Assembly: GCA_029287875.1 (NCBI GenBank)
Contig: JARFQH010000364.1
Span: 1 to 20,565, forward strand
Direction of reading: 5' to 3'
From: Desulfobacteraceae bacterium
Lineage (GTDB): Bacteria; Desulfobacterota; Desulfobacteria; Desulfobacterales; SG8-13
Length of the DNA: 20,565 nucleotides
Part shown: in pieces, positions 6,704 to 15,582 of the stretch
Layout: every line of letters begins with the position of its first letter
How positions within the stretch are numbered: position 1 is the stretch's first letter
Position numbers and translations under genes: made by a program
The notes under the pieces: generated by a model
What the model was told of the DNA's origin: nothing
What the model saw: only the letters and a program-made list of their open reading frames with translations
Database searches by the model: none

Positions 6704-8524
6704 ATGTCCGTTTCAAAATCTTCATCCGATCAGAAGCGGCACTTGCGTAGAAAGGCTGAGGCGAAATTAAAGCGCCTTGACCAGCCGATCGAAGATACCG
6801 ATCTTGCCACACGGCGCCTGATTCATGAACTTCGGGTTCATCAGATCGAACTGGAAATGCAGTATGAGGAACTTCAAAGAAATCAGCAGCTGATCAATGA
6901 GGAGAAAGAACGCTTTGACGATCTTTACGGCAAATATGTCAGCCTATTTGATTTTTCCCCGATCGGTTATGTCGTTCACGATTACAGGGGTGAAATCCAT
7001 GAGGTAAACCTGACGTTTGCCGCCATGCTGGGAGAAAACAAGACGAATTTGATCGGCCGCTTCATCACGGATTTCATCCATCGTGACAGTCAGGACGCTT
7101 TTCATTTCCACCGGGTCCGGTATTCGGAATCCGAAGAAAAGTCCATCTGCGAACTCCGAATGGTACGGAAGGATAAGACCTCGTTTGAGGTCCAGCTTAA
7201 CAGCCTGGTCTTTCGTGCGGAACCGGGTGGGAGCGGAAAAATTCGCACCGCCTTCGTCGATATCAGCGCGAAAGTGCAACAATCCAGAAAAAAAGAACTG
7301 ATTCGACGTTGCCTGCAAATTGCCGGCAACGCGACGCAAACCTGTCCGGTTCTCGAAGGATTCATTCGAGAAATCAAATCGTTTTCGGGTTGTGAGGCCG
7401 TCGCCATCAGGATGCTTGACGAGCACGGAAACATCCCATACCAGGCGTATGAGGGGTTCAGCCGCAGCTTCTATGAATCCGAAAGCCCTCTCTCACTGAA
7501 TACGGACCGTTGCATGTGCATCAGCGTCATCAAAGGCACCACGAACCCTGAGCAACCGTTTTTTACGACGGGCGGTTCTTTTTTCATCAATGCGACCACG
7601 AAGTTTTTGGCGACGGTTTCCGGGCAGCAGAAGGGCGACACCAGGAATGTCTGCAATGCATACGGATACGAATCCGTTGCCCTGGTACCGATTTCAATCG
7701 GAAACGATATTATGGGACTGTTTCACCTGGCCGACCGGCGCGAGAACATGTTTCCCTTGTCAGAGGTGGAAATGCTGGAAAGCGTGGCCGGCCAACTCGC
7801 CCTGATATTGAAGCGCATCATGGCCCAGGAGGAAGTCAAGCGGATGGCAGAGGAGCTGAATTTTTTATCCAGTCGGCTGATAACGGTTCAGGAAGAAGAG
7901 CAGCGCCGCATCGCGATGGAACTGCATGACCAGACGGGTCAGGACCTCAACGTGCTGAAAATCAAGATGACGGCCATCAGAAATCGTCTGCGCAAGGATC
8001 AGCCGGGATTGAAGGCGGAATCTGAGTGGGCGCTGCAGTTCATCGATAAAATTAACAACAATATCAGAAACTTGGCGTACAGATTGAATCCGGATTTATT
8101 GGAGCATTTGGGGTTGGAAGCTGCCCTGAACAGTTTGATCCGCGATTTCTCCGAGCATAAACGCGTGCAGATCACCGCCGACTTCGGCCCTATCAATAGC
8201 ACCTTCGACCGCACTACCGGCATTGTTTTCTATCGCATCGTGCAGGAAGCGTTGACCAACATTAAAAAACATGCCGGGGCATCCCGGGTTCGGATCGCCC
8301 TCCACCGAGATGACGACCGGATTTCTGTGACGATCGAGGACGACGGGAAAGGTTTCGACATACCTGTGATACGGCTTGAAAAAGAGAAGAAGAAAGGGAT
8401 GGGGTTAACCGCCATGGCCTTCAGGGCCCGGATGCTGGGCGGAAATTTTGAGATTTCGAGCCGCGAAGGACGGGGCACCAAAATAAAGGTCAATCTGCCG
8501 GTTCAAGAGAAAGCGGTGCATTGA
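6704..8524 (+). CDS. PAS-GAF sensor histidine kinase, HisKA_3 type (orphan)
   Basis: A soluble 606-residue kinase. Residues 10-75 form a charged coiled coil (RLIHELRVHQIELEMQYEEL). A PAS domain spans about 76-190 (YVSLFDFSPIGYVVHDYRGE ... AFVDIS). A GAF domain spans about 198-370 and includes a CMC pair at 270-272 and PFFTTGGSFFINATT, a pattern I associate with a GAF subtype in deltaproteobacterial kinases. HisKA_3 follows with His408 in AMELHDQTGQDLN. HATPase_c has EALTNIKKHA, EDDGKGFD at 545-552 and GMGLTAM. All catalytic elements are present. Start choice: ATG after AAGGAGG. No response regulator adjoins; the LuxR-type regulator at 3364 is the nearest plausible partner. The PAS and GAF domains imply sensing of a cytoplasmic small molecule or redox cue. 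Confidence 0.92.
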   Translation: MSVSKSSSDQKRHLRRKAEAKLKRLDQPIEDTDLATRRLIHELRVHQIELEMQYEELQRNQQLINEEKERFDDLYGKYVSLFDFSPIGYVVHDYRGEIHEVNLTFAAMLGENKTNLIGRFITDFIHRDSQDAFHFHRVRYSESEEKSICELRMVRKDKTSFEVQLNSLVFRAEPGGSGKIRTAFVDISAKVQQSRKKELIRRCLQIAGNATQTCPVLEGFIREIKSFSGCEAVAIRMLDEHGNIPYQAYEGFSRSFYESESPLSLNTDRCMCISVIKGTTNPEQPFFTTGGSFFINATTKFLATVSGQQKGDTRNVCNAYGYESVALVPISIGNDIMGLFHLADRRENMFPLSEVEMLESVAGQLALILKRIMAQEEVKRMAEELNFLSSRLITVQEEEQRRIAMELHDQTGQDLNVLKIKMTAIRNRLRKDQPGLKAESEWALQFIDKINNNIRNLAYRLNPDLLEHLGLEAALNSLIRDFSEHKRVQITADFGPINSTFDRTTGIVFYRIVQEALTNIKKHAGASRVRIALHRDDDRISVTIEDDGKGFDIPVIRLEKEKKKGMGLTAMAFRARMLGGNFEISSREGRGTKIKVNLPVQEKAVH

Positions 8525-8563
8525 TAAATAACTCCCTTATGAGACTTAAACGTTTCCTCTTAG

Positions 8564-8719
8564 ATCAAACTGGAGGCGGCAGCCAGAGACAGTGTTCATT
8601 TTGTGCTGGTCACTCCTTACGCTCCCAGTCAAAAGGCTTTACAGGAAAAACTCCCCGATCACTCAAATAAACAGCTATACCTGCACAAAAAGAAATTGAC
8701 CGGCATGTTTGAGGCCTAA
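8564..8719 (+). pseudogene. Coding remnant lacking a start (C-terminal fragment?)
   Basis: An open frame of 51 codons plus TAA begins directly after an in-frame TAG. It has no ATG near its 5' end (only internal CTG/GTG). Its translation has ordinary protein character: LEAAARDSVHFVLVTPYA ... ALQEKLPD ... YLHKKKLTGMFEA. It could be the tail of a gene whose 5' part was lost. No family is recognised, and chance cannot be excluded. Confidence 0.35.
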
Positions 8720-8758
8720 CCATAAACAGGCTCATTTTCTGGCCAATGCATCTATGTA

Positions 8759-8787
8759 TTGAGTTCCGCGACAGATCGTTGTAGATA
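8759..8787 (+). promoter_or_regulatory. Possible proA promoter
   Basis: TTGAGT (8759-8764) and TAGATA (8782-8787) have a 17-bp spacer and would give a transcript starting about 35 nt before the GTG at 8828. The -10 match is modest. Confidence 0.3.
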
Positions 8788-8827
8788 TAAACGGATAATG
8801 TGTGAGAACGGATTGAAGGAGAAACGT

Positions 8828-10126
8828 GTGGAAATCAAGCAGACAGCGTTGCAGGCCAAGCAGGCCGCCATTCAACTGGCGGCGGTGGAAAGCGCGCAAA
8901 AAAATGAGGCCCTGTCCGAAATCGCGCGGGCGCTGACGCAGCGTGCAACCGACATCAGCTCGGCCAACCGGGCCGACCGGACACGGTCCGAGAAGGAAAG
9001 ACTGTCTGCGCCCCTGTTGAAACGGCTGCGTTTCGATGAGGACAAGATCAAAGAGGCGTGCGGCGGCCTGGCCAGCCTGATCAAATTGGCCGACCCGGTC
9101 GGGGTCACGCTGAGCGCGATGGAGCTCGACGAGGGACTCGAACTCTACAAAGTGAGCTGCCCCATCGGCGTGATCGGGGTGATTTTCGAGTCCAGACCCG
9201 ACGCCCTGGTCCAGATATCTTCTCTGTGCCTCAAGAGCGGCAATGCCGTCCTTTTAAAAGGTGGCAGCGAGGCGGCCGAAACCAACCGCATCCTGGCGGA
9301 AGTCATCGCCGCGGCCGGTGAAAAGGCAGGGATCCCCGCCGGTTGGCTGGCCCTGCTGGAGACCCGCGCCGACGTGGCGGAAATGCTACGGCTGAACGAC
9401 TGCATCGATCTGATCGTTCCTCGCGGCAGCAATGCCTTCGTTCAACACATCATGGAAAACACCCGAATTCCGGTCCTGGGTCATGCCGACGGCATCTGTC
9501 ATGTGTATGTCGACAAAAAGGCCGATCTCGCCATGGCCGCCCGGATCGTAGTGGACAGCAAGTGCCAGTATGTGGCGGTGTGCAATGCGGCCGAAACCCT
9601 TTTGGTGCACAGGGAGATTGCCGGCGCCTTTCTGCCGCAGATTAAAGCGGTCCTGGAAGAGAAGGGGGTCGATATCAGGGGGTGTGAAGAGACCCGCAAG
9701 CTGATCGACGTCATACCGGCCACGGCCGAGGATTGGCGCACGGAGTATCTCGACCTGATCCTGTCGGTCAAGGTCGTGGCCGGCCTGGAGGAGGCGATCA
9801 CTCATATTAACCACTACGGATCGGGCCACACCGATGTGATCGTGACCGCCGACCGCGGCAGAGGGGCGCGCTTCATGGACACCGTCGATGCGGCCGATGT
9901 TTTTCTCAACTGCAGCAGCCGGTTCAGCGACGGCTTTCGTTACGGGTTGGGAGCCGAGGTCGGCATCAGCACCAGCAAAATCCACGCCCGCGGACCGGTG
10001 GGAATGGAAGGGCTGGTGATCTACAAATGGCGGTTGATCGGCAACGGCCACATCGCCGCGGACTATGCGGGCGCGGACGCCAAGCCCTTCAACCACCGCC
10101 CCCTGCAGAAAACCTTCGGGGGATAA
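8828..10126 (+). CDS. proA: Gamma-glutamyl phosphate reductase
   Basis: ProA reduces gamma-glutamyl phosphate with NADPH to glutamate-5-semialdehyde, the second step of proline biosynthesis from glutamate, in the cytoplasm. The 432-residue product matches the usual length (about 415-430). Signatures seen: PIGVIGVIFESRPDALVQI (112-130), LKSGNAVLLKGGSEA, LIVPRGSNAFVQ, the catalytic Cys252 in CQYVAVCNAAETLL, and HINHYGSGHTDVIVT with NCSSRFSDGFRYGLGAEVG near the C-terminus. Start choice: GTG at 8828 with AAGGAG (8816-8821) 6 nt upstream; an upstream TTG extension has no support. No proB is adjacent, so the pathway genes are dispersed. It stands alone between signalling genes, and its convergent neighbour is the enoyl reductase. 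Confidence 0.95.
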   Translation: MEIKQTALQAKQAAIQLAAVESAQKNEALSEIARALTQRATDISSANRADRTRSEKERLSAPLLKRLRFDEDKIKEACGGLASLIKLADPVGVTLSAMELDEGLELYKVSCPIGVIGVIFESRPDALVQISSLCLKSGNAVLLKGGSEAAETNRILAEVIAAAGEKAGIPAGWLALLETRADVAEMLRLNDCIDLIVPRGSNAFVQHIMENTRIPVLGHADGICHVYVDKKADLAMAARIVVDSKCQYVAVCNAAETLLVHREIAGAFLPQIKAVLEEKGVDIRGCEETRKLIDVIPATAEDWRTEYLDLILSVKVVAGLEEAITHINHYGSGHTDVIVTADRGRGARFMDTVDAADVFLNCSSRFSDGFRYGLGAEVGISTSKIHARGPVGMEGLVIYKWRLIGNGHIAADYAGADAKPFNHRPLQKTFGG

Positions 10127-10181
10127 AGGTCCGTCACAGACATCGAGATCCGCTTGCCAACCACCAGCTCCGCGTGACGTC

Positions 10182-10197
10182 GCGGTCCGAGGACCGT
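10182..10197 (+). terminator. Hairpin in the proA/fabV convergent gap
   Basis: CGGTC-CGAG-GACCG (10183-10196) forms a tight tetraloop hairpin, extended by a G-U pair, and is followed by a weak CTGTTT. It lies 5 nt from the end of the convergent fabV gene and 56 nt after proA. It is a plausible weak terminator; the U-tract is poor. Confidence 0.4.
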
Positions 10198-10201
10198 CTG
10201 T

Positions 10202-11377
10202 TTACAAATCCGCCGGATCGATCTCCCGGGTGTAGTCGATACCCGGCATGTCGAAGCCGTGGTGCCTCAAGAATTCTTGCCGCAAACCATCGATGTCGGC
10301 CAGTTCCCTGATGTTGCCGGCGTCGACTTTATCCCAGAGTTCCGTGACATTCTGCTGAACATCCGGGCGCATTTCGTAATCATCGATGCGGATGCGGCCT
10401 TTTTGATCCACGCGCGGGGGCCGGTCGCTGAAGAGGTGGTCGTGGTAGAGCCGGTACATCTGTGCGATGCACCCTTCGTGCAGGTGGCCGGCCTTCATGA
10501 CCCGGTAGAGAAGGGCGATATAGAGCGGCACGGCCGGGATCACCGCACTGGCCCTGGTGACCAGGGCCTTGTTGACGCTGATCAGGGCCTTTCCGCCCAG
10601 TGGCGCCAGCAGTCGGTTGATGGTGACCACTTTTTGCTCGAGGTCCTTCTTGGCGGCACCGATGGTTCCGTCGCGGTAAAGAGCCCGGGTATGCACCGAG
10701 CCGATGTAGGAGAAGGCCACGGTCAGAAAGCCCGGCGCCAGAAGATCGGCCTCGCGCAGTTTTTTCAACCACAGGAGCCAGTCTTCCCCTCCCATTACCT
10801 TCACGGTCTGCTGGACCTCTTCTGTGGTGGCCGGTTCGGCCGTGACCACCTCAACCTTGCCAGTGAGAAAATCGACCGTCTTGGCAGTGAACCGCTTCCC
10901 GATCGGCTTGATCACCGAGGAATAGATCTCACCGGTCTCGGGATCCATTCGCCGCGGGGCCGCGATGCTGTAAACGAGAAAGTCGATGCAGCCGAGTTTT
11001 TCCTTGATCAGTCGGGCGACATCTGTTTTGGTTTCCTCCGCGAATGCGTCTCGGTTTACGTTCCAGGCCTCCAGGCCTTCGTTTTCGGCCTCATTTCGAA
11101 AGGCCTCGATGTTGTACCAACCGGCCGTTCCGGTCCGGTGCGCGCTGCCGCTTTTTTCATAGCCGATACCGATTGTGGCGGCGCCCGAGCCGAAGCCCGA
11201 GACGATTCTGGCGGCTAACCCGTACCCGTTCGAGGCACCGACCACCAGAACTTTTTGGGGGCCGTCGATTTTTTCACGGGCTTTCACATATTGGATCTGC
11301 GTGCGCACCTGGGCGGTGCAACCTAACGGGTGGGCGTTGACACAGATGTTGTTTCGAATCCTGGGCTCGAGTATCAT
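10202..11377 (-). CDS. fabV: FabV-type trans-2-enoyl-ACP/CoA reductase (NADH)
   Basis: A 391-residue member of the FabV/TER family, which reduces trans-2-enoyl-ACP or -CoA with NADH in the last step of fatty-acid elongation. Family marks: N-terminal INxHPxGC-like NICVNAHPLGC (10-20), the cofactor loop GASNGYGLAARI (47-58), YSIAAPRR (136-143), and the Y-x8-K catalytic pair Tyr234/Lys243 in LYRDGTIGAAKK. The length is typical (about 390-400). FabV enzymes are naturally resistant to triclosan, in contrast to FabI. The ATG lies 8 nt after the stop of the small membrane protein gene, with no good Shine-Dalgarno of its own. Translational coupling within an operon is therefore likely. Whether the substrate is ACP- or CoA-linked cannot be told from sequence. 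Confidence 0.95.
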   Translation of the reverse strand: MILEPRIRNNICVNAHPLGCTAQVRTQIQYVKAREKIDGPQKVLVVGASNGYGLAARIVSGFGSGAATIGIGYEKSGSAHRTGTAGWYNIEAFRNEAENEGLEAWNVNRDAFAEETKTDVARLIKEKLGCIDFLVYSIAAPRRMDPETGEIYSSVIKPIGKRFTAKTVDFLTGKVEVVTAEPATTEEVQQTVKVMGGEDWLLWLKKLREADLLAPGFLTVAFSYIGSVHTRALYRDGTIGAAKKDLEQKVVTINRLLAPLGGKALISVNKALVTRASAVIPAVPLYIALLYRVMKAGHLHEGCIAQMYRLYHDHLFSDRPPRVDQKGRIRIDDYEMRPDVQQNVTELWDKVDAGNIRELADIDGLRQEFLRHHGFDMPGIDYTREIDPADL

Positions 11378-11385
11378 GGCACCAT

Positions 11386-11805
11386 TTATCGCTTGATCCT
11401 GTTGAGGCGCAGTTTGGTTTTGCCGGCGGATATCAATTCGAAATCCTGTCCGCCTAATTTGAGCCCCCTTTTTGCCTCCGATTCGTGAATCGAGTGATGG
11501 TAGGCTGTTTCCGGATCGAGTTCCGGGATGATGACATCGACGTTGATCCGATCATCTTCGAACCCGCGATATATCATTATTATTTTGCCGACCGATATAA
11601 CCTGCCCCAGGGATAAAATGACGGTCTTTTCGTCAGAGCGGACCCTCATTTTGTTTTCATAGCTCGAGACGGCACCTTCCAGTCGCTGCTGGGATTGCAT
11701 GCTCCGGGGTCCGACCACGGCCGTATAAATGAATCCGACAAACAGCAATCCGATCAACAAAAAAAATCCGATGATCAGCCACCGCCGGTTACGGTTTTCC
11801 TCCAT
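11386..11805 (-). CDS. Small membrane-anchored protein, function unknown
   Basis: A 139-residue protein with one N-terminal membrane helix (residues 9-31, WLIIGFFLLIGLLFVGFIYT) preceded by a basic stretch, which predicts an N-in anchor. The soluble part (35-139) is mostly beta-strand-like and probably periplasmic: EKTVILSLGQVISVGKIIMIYRG, then VDVIIPELDPETAYHH, ending in a basic tail. No family is recognised. It lies between the SpoIIE phosphatase (140 nt upstream) and fabV (8 nt downstream), all on the minus strand. The position right before fabV suggests co-expression. GGAGG occurs just inside the chosen start, so the exact start is uncertain. Confidence 0.75.
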   Translation of the reverse strand: MEENRNRRWLIIGFFLLIGLLFVGFIYTAVVGPRSMQSQQRLEGAVSSYENKMRVRSDEKTVILSLGQVISVGKIIMIYRGFEDDRINVDVIIPELDPETAYHHSIHESEAKRGLKLGGQDFELISAGKTKLRLNRIKR

Positions 11806-11945
11806 TTTTCATGGCCCGTTTAAGTAAGATGTTGAAAGCGCAAGGGATCCGAAAGGAGGGTGTAAGCGTTGTGCACGGCCACTTAAGTCCGCGACCCGGC
11901 GAATCCTTGCGCTTGAACTTCCGATAGCATTTCTGAGGGGACGGG

Positions 11946-13463
11946 TCAAGAAGGTGCGATTTTTCGATGCACGCACAGGAGGGTGATGTCGTCGTTTTGC
12001 GGGGCCTGACCGAGGTGTTCGAATGTAACGCGCTTGATGTGTTTGATGACCTCGGTGGCCGAAGAATGTCTTTTTCTGAGGATCGATTGAAGCCGCTCCC
12101 GTCCCAAGATTTCATCCGCCGGTGATCTGGCCTCTGTCACACCATCCGTGAAGGCGAGTAAGATATCGTCCGGATTGAGCTGAACCTGTCTGGAAATGAA
12201 ATTCATTTTCGGTAACAGGCCCACCGCCGGACCGGTCGGCCGGAGCATGACGATTTCACCCGCTGCGGTCAAAATGATCGGCGGTTCGTGTCCGGCGTTG
12301 ATATAGGTCAAGTTGCCAGCAGTCACGTCGAGTACGCCGACGAACATGGTGGCGAACATGCCCAATTTCCCGTGATGACGGGCGATGTAGGAGTTGGTGT
12401 CACGGACTGCCTTAAGGACCCCGAAGCCGCCGGCTCCGACTGCCTGGGTCGATGATCCAGCCGAAGTCTCGACCCCCAAGGTGTACACGCGGATGAGGCT
12501 GCGAAAAAGCGCCATGAATAGAGCTGCACCGATCCCCTTGTCGCAGACATCGGCTACAACCAGACCGAGGTGATGGCCGGACAACTCGAATACGTCGTAG
12601 AAATCGCCGGAAACTTGAATGGCCGGGTGCAGATAAGCCTCAATTTCCCAACCGGGTGCATAAGGGATTTCCTCGGGCAGAAAATCCCGTTGAATCTTGC
12701 GGCCTTTTTCCATTTCAAGATCCAGTGCGCCTGAGTAAATCTCGATTTCCTTTTTGGCCTGTGCGATGCTGTGAAGAGATTCTTCCAGTCTTGCGTACAG
12801 GGTGGCATTCTCTAAAACCACACCGATTTGAACCGCGGTCATTTCGATCAACTCTATAGATTCGGTGCCGAAATGCCCGGGGCGGGAGTGCAGCAGTGTG
12901 AGCAGGCCGAGGAGCCGTTCTTTTCTGATGATCGGCACGACCAACGCCGAACGGACTTCGTACGGCTGGCCGGGAAGCTTCAACCAGCGCTCGTCCTTCT
13001 CCGTGTCGCAAATATAGGCCAGCTTGCAGTTGCCATCTTTAATGTTGCAGTGGCGGCGCACCCAGCCGGCCAGACCCTGATCCAGTACGGTACCGATCAG
13101 CCGGTTGCGTTCATCCGAGGACGCTTGCGTTCGCGTCAATATGCTCTCGATCACCACCCCGTTTTCATCGAGCAGAAACAAGCTGCCTTTTTCCGCACCG
13201 GTCAAGCCGATCGACACCTCGAGCGTCTTTTGCAGCGTTGCATTGATCATCTTCTGGTCGGCAGATGCGCGCGCGACGGATACAAAATGATCGAGCATCC
13301 GGCTCTGGGCCTGATACACGGCCTTTTCTTTCTTTAGACGTTTGATTTCCTGCTGTAGAATTCTCGTATCCACGATCTTCTCGCTGTCTTTCCGCCGACC
13401 GGCTGTTCTTTTCGGCTGATTGATCGTTTTCGCACCTGGGCCGTCGTTTTGAACAAATACCAC
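11946..13463 (-). CDS. GAF domain / SpoIIE-type PP2C serine phosphatase
   Basis: A 505-residue regulator. A basic N-terminus and coiled coil (32-56) lead into a GAF domain (about 65-222; GAEKGSLFLLDENG ... SALVVPIIRKERLLGLLTL). A short coiled coil and a SpoIIE/RsbU-type PP2C domain (260-500) follow. Metal-site motifs are present: VSGDFYDVFEL (Asp287), VVADVCDKGIGAALFM (Asp305, Asp308), LLAFTDGVTEA (Asp440) and QNDDITLLC. Such enzymes usually dephosphorylate STAS-domain anti-anti-sigma factors in partner-switching pathways, here probably in response to a GAF ligand. The start is GTG at 13463 with a weak Shine-Dalgarno; an internal GTG near residue 31 is an alternative. It probably heads a minus-strand operon with the membrane protein and fabV. 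Confidence 0.92.
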   Translation of the reverse strand: MVFVQNDGPGAKTINQPKRTAGRRKDSEKIVDTRILQQEIKRLKKEKAVYQAQSRMLDHFVSVARASADQKMINATLQKTLEVSIGLTGAEKGSLFLLDENGVVIESILTRTQASSDERNRLIGTVLDQGLAGWVRRHCNIKDGNCKLAYICDTEKDERWLKLPGQPYEVRSALVVPIIRKERLLGLLTLLHSRPGHFGTESIELIEMTAVQIGVVLENATLYARLEESLHSIAQAKKEIEIYSGALDLEMEKGRKIQRDFLPEEIPYAPGWEIEAYLHPAIQVSGDFYDVFELSGHHLGLVVADVCDKGIGAALFMALFRSLIRVYTLGVETSAGSSTQAVGAGGFGVLKAVRDTNSYIARHHGKLGMFATMFVGVLDVTAGNLTYINAGHEPPIILTAAGEIVMLRPTGPAVGLLPKMNFISRQVQLNPDDILLAFTDGVTEARSPADEILGRERLQSILRKRHSSATEVIKHIKRVTFEHLGQAPQNDDITLLCVHRKIAPS

Positions 13464-13683
13464 TGATACTCGTCATCCGCTGCGGCCGGGATGCCCTCTG
13501 CGCGCTCGGCCTTGATGACCGCCTTGCTTGTATACAATAATCATTAATACTTTTTGTGTTGGAATTACAACTTGATAATATGACGCTTTCTGCTTACAAG
13601 CAAATTATCGGTATAAAAATTCGGTCCTTCATAGGTGTTTGATTATTTAGTTTTATGGTTCCCATTCATATGCCAGGTGAGTC
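13464..13683. promoter_or_regulatory. Divergent intergenic region with AT-rich promoter-like sequence
   Basis: 220 bp separate the minus-strand phosphatase and the plus-strand cyclase-like gene. The part from 13538 to 13660 is much more AT-rich than its surroundings. For the plus strand, TTGTGT (13554-13559) with TAATAT (13576-13581; 16-bp spacer), or TTGATA (13572-13577) with TACAAG (13595-13600; 17-bp spacer), are possible promoters. None is strong. Confidence 0.35.
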
Positions 13684-15570
13684 ATGACACCTCCAGATGT
13701 AAGACGCAAACTCTCGGCCATTTTCAGCGCCGATGTGGCGGGCTACAGCCGTCTGATGGGCTTGGACGAGGCCGCGACCGTCCGCACGCTGACCGCGTAT
13801 AAAGAAGCGATGACCCGCCTGATCCATCATCATCGCGGGCGGGTGGTCGACTCTCCCGGTGACAACCTGCTGGCCGAATTCGACAGTGTGGTCCAGGCGG
13901 TTCAGTGTGCCTTCGAGGTCCAGGCTGACATGAAAGTGCGCAATGACGCCCTGCCTCAAGAGCGGCGCATGCTGTTTCGCATCGGCATCAACCTCGGCGA
14001 TGTGATCGTCGACGGCGAGCGGATTTATGGTGACGGGGTGAATGTGGCGGCCCGTTTGGAATCCCTGGCAGCTTCCGGGGGCATCTGCGTTTCGCGAAGC
14101 GCTTTCGAGCAGATCGAAAACAAATTTACATTCGGGTGCGAGGAACTGGGCGATCTCAGGGTAAAAAACATTGCCAGACCGATCGGGGTTTATCGGGTTT
14201 GGGCGGATAGGGACAACGCCGGTTGCAAACCGGCGCGCAAGGCTGGATTGTCACCGGCACTCCTGAAGGTCTTTGGTGGCCTGTTGGCTCTGGCCCTTTT
14301 GACCGGTGCTTTTTTCTTCTGGGTTGAGGCGCACCGGCCGGAAAGACTTCTAACGAGTGCGCCGCCTTCGGGTGCCGTGCTGCCGGCTGCGGCACACCAG
14401 GCTTCCATTGCGGTTCTGCCGTTCAACAATATAGGCGAGAACCCGGAGCAGGAGTATTTCAGCGACGGGATGACCAACGACATCATCACGGATCTTTCCA
14501 AGTTTCACGAACTGTTTGTCATCGCCAGCAACACGGTTTTCACCTATAAAGGTAAAGCCGCAAGCATCGAAGAGGTGGCGCAGGACCTGGGCGTGCGTTA
14601 CGTGCTGGAGGGCAGCGTCCAAAAGAGCGGCGAAAGAGTCCGTATCAATGTCCAACTCGTGGATGCCGGCGCCGGCAATCCTATCTGGGCCGAACGGTAC
14701 ACAGGCAATATGAAAAATATATTCAGCCTTCAGAATGATATCGTCCAGGCTATCGTGACCAATTTGGCGGTGAAAATACCTTCGGCCGAGCGCGCCCGCG
14801 TCGTGCAGAAAGGAATCGGCAACCTGCAGGCGTATGACTATCTTCTCAAGGGATACAATTATTACTACCGGCGCAACCGTGCGGCGAACATCCAGGCGGC
14901 CGAGATGTTCGAAAAGGCCGTCGCTCTGGATCCGAACTATGCCGCTGCCTATGTCGCCCTGGGAATGACCGAATTCGACAAGGTCAGTTACGGCTGGACC
15001 GAATTTCCCCACCAGGCGCTGGACCGCGCCCAAGAGCTTGCGCAACGGGGATTGACTCTAGATGAAACCAATTCTGCCCTCCATCATCTCCTGGGCATGA
15101 TTTTCGCCTTGCGAAATCAGTATGAGCCGGCTATCGGCCAACTGGAGCGGGCCTTGGAGCTCAACCCCAACGATGCTGACAGCTACGAGGCCCTCGGCTG
15201 GATCAGGCTGTGGTCCGGGCAAACCGATGCGGCCGTCGAATCTCTGGAGCTCGCTCTGCGCCTCGATCGCAGTGCGCCCAGAAACACGCTGATGCATCTG
15301 GGCATGGCTTACTACCTCAAGGAACGTTACCGGGATGCCATTGCCATCCTCGAGAAAGGGCTGATTCAGTGGCCGGAATTCTCGGGTTTGCACATCGTCC
15401 TGGCGGCGGCTTACGCCCATACGGACCGCATGGATGCGGCCGCAGAAGCCGCATCTGAAGTGCGGCGTCTCGAGCCTTTTTTTGAGCTGGATAGTTTTGG
15501 CAGAGCCTTGCGGAATCCCTCGGACCGGGACAAGCTCATCGTCGGTTTGCGCAAGGCCGGTTTGAAGTGA
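13684..15570 (+). CDS. Class III adenylate/guanylate cyclase-like protein with TolB-like and TPR regions
   Basis: A 628-residue protein. The cyclase homology domain (8-172) has metal-site Asp17 (FSADVAGYSRLM) and Asp60 (SPGDNLLAEF), plus the transition-state pair Asn120 and Arg124 (GDGVNVAARLE). The position that normally holds the purine-selecting Lys (K-T-x-GD) reads Asp56-Ser-Pro-GD, so activity and substrate are uncertain. One membrane helix (about 194-213) follows. Next is a TolB N-terminal-like domain (240-345; SIAVLPFNNIG ... EYFSDGMTNDIITDLSK), which should be periplasmic, and TPR repeats (about 380-605; NYAAAYVALGM, SYEALGWIRLWSGQTDAAV). The architecture is common in proteobacteria. 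The ATG follows AGGTGAG. It converges with the YHS gene, 12 nt away. It may make cAMP or act as a nucleotide-binding scaffold. Confidence 0.9.
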   Translation: MTPPDVRRKLSAIFSADVAGYSRLMGLDEAATVRTLTAYKEAMTRLIHHHRGRVVDSPGDNLLAEFDSVVQAVQCAFEVQADMKVRNDALPQERRMLFRIGINLGDVIVDGERIYGDGVNVAARLESLAASGGICVSRSAFEQIENKFTFGCEELGDLRVKNIARPIGVYRVWADRDNAGCKPARKAGLSPALLKVFGGLLALALLTGAFFFWVEAHRPERLLTSAPPSGAVLPAAAHQASIAVLPFNNIGENPEQEYFSDGMTNDIITDLSKFHELFVIASNTVFTYKGKAASIEEVAQDLGVRYVLEGSVQKSGERVRINVQLVDAGAGNPIWAERYTGNMKNIFSLQNDIVQAIVTNLAVKIPSAERARVVQKGIGNLQAYDYLLKGYNYYYRRNRAANIQAAEMFEKAVALDPNYAAAYVALGMTEFDKVSYGWTEFPHQALDRAQELAQRGLTLDETNSALHHLLGMIFALRNQYEPAIGQLERALELNPNDADSYEALGWIRLWSGQTDAAVESLELALRLDRSAPRNTLMHLGMAYYLKERYRDAIAILEKGLIQWPEFSGLHIVLAAAYAHTDRMDAAAEAASEVRRLEPFFELDSFGRALRNPSDRDKLIVGLRKAGLK

Positions 15571-15582
15571 TACGCTACTGCA

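Noticed and set aside
10259..11218. 319-codon plus-strand ORF
   Set aside because: It is a mirror of fabV, which has unmistakable family motifs on the minus strand.
11789..12115. 108-codon minus-strand ORF bridging the phosphatase and membrane protein genes
   Set aside because: It overlaps the end of the SpoIIE domain in another frame, and its composition (Ser/Pro/Arg-rich) is that of a shadow frame.
13334..13537. 67-codon minus-strand ORF overlapping the start of the SpoIIE phosphatase, as a sign of a frameshifted N-terminus
   Set aside because: The product shows no family sequence, and the phosphatase frame itself already reaches through the coiled coil to a usable GTG.
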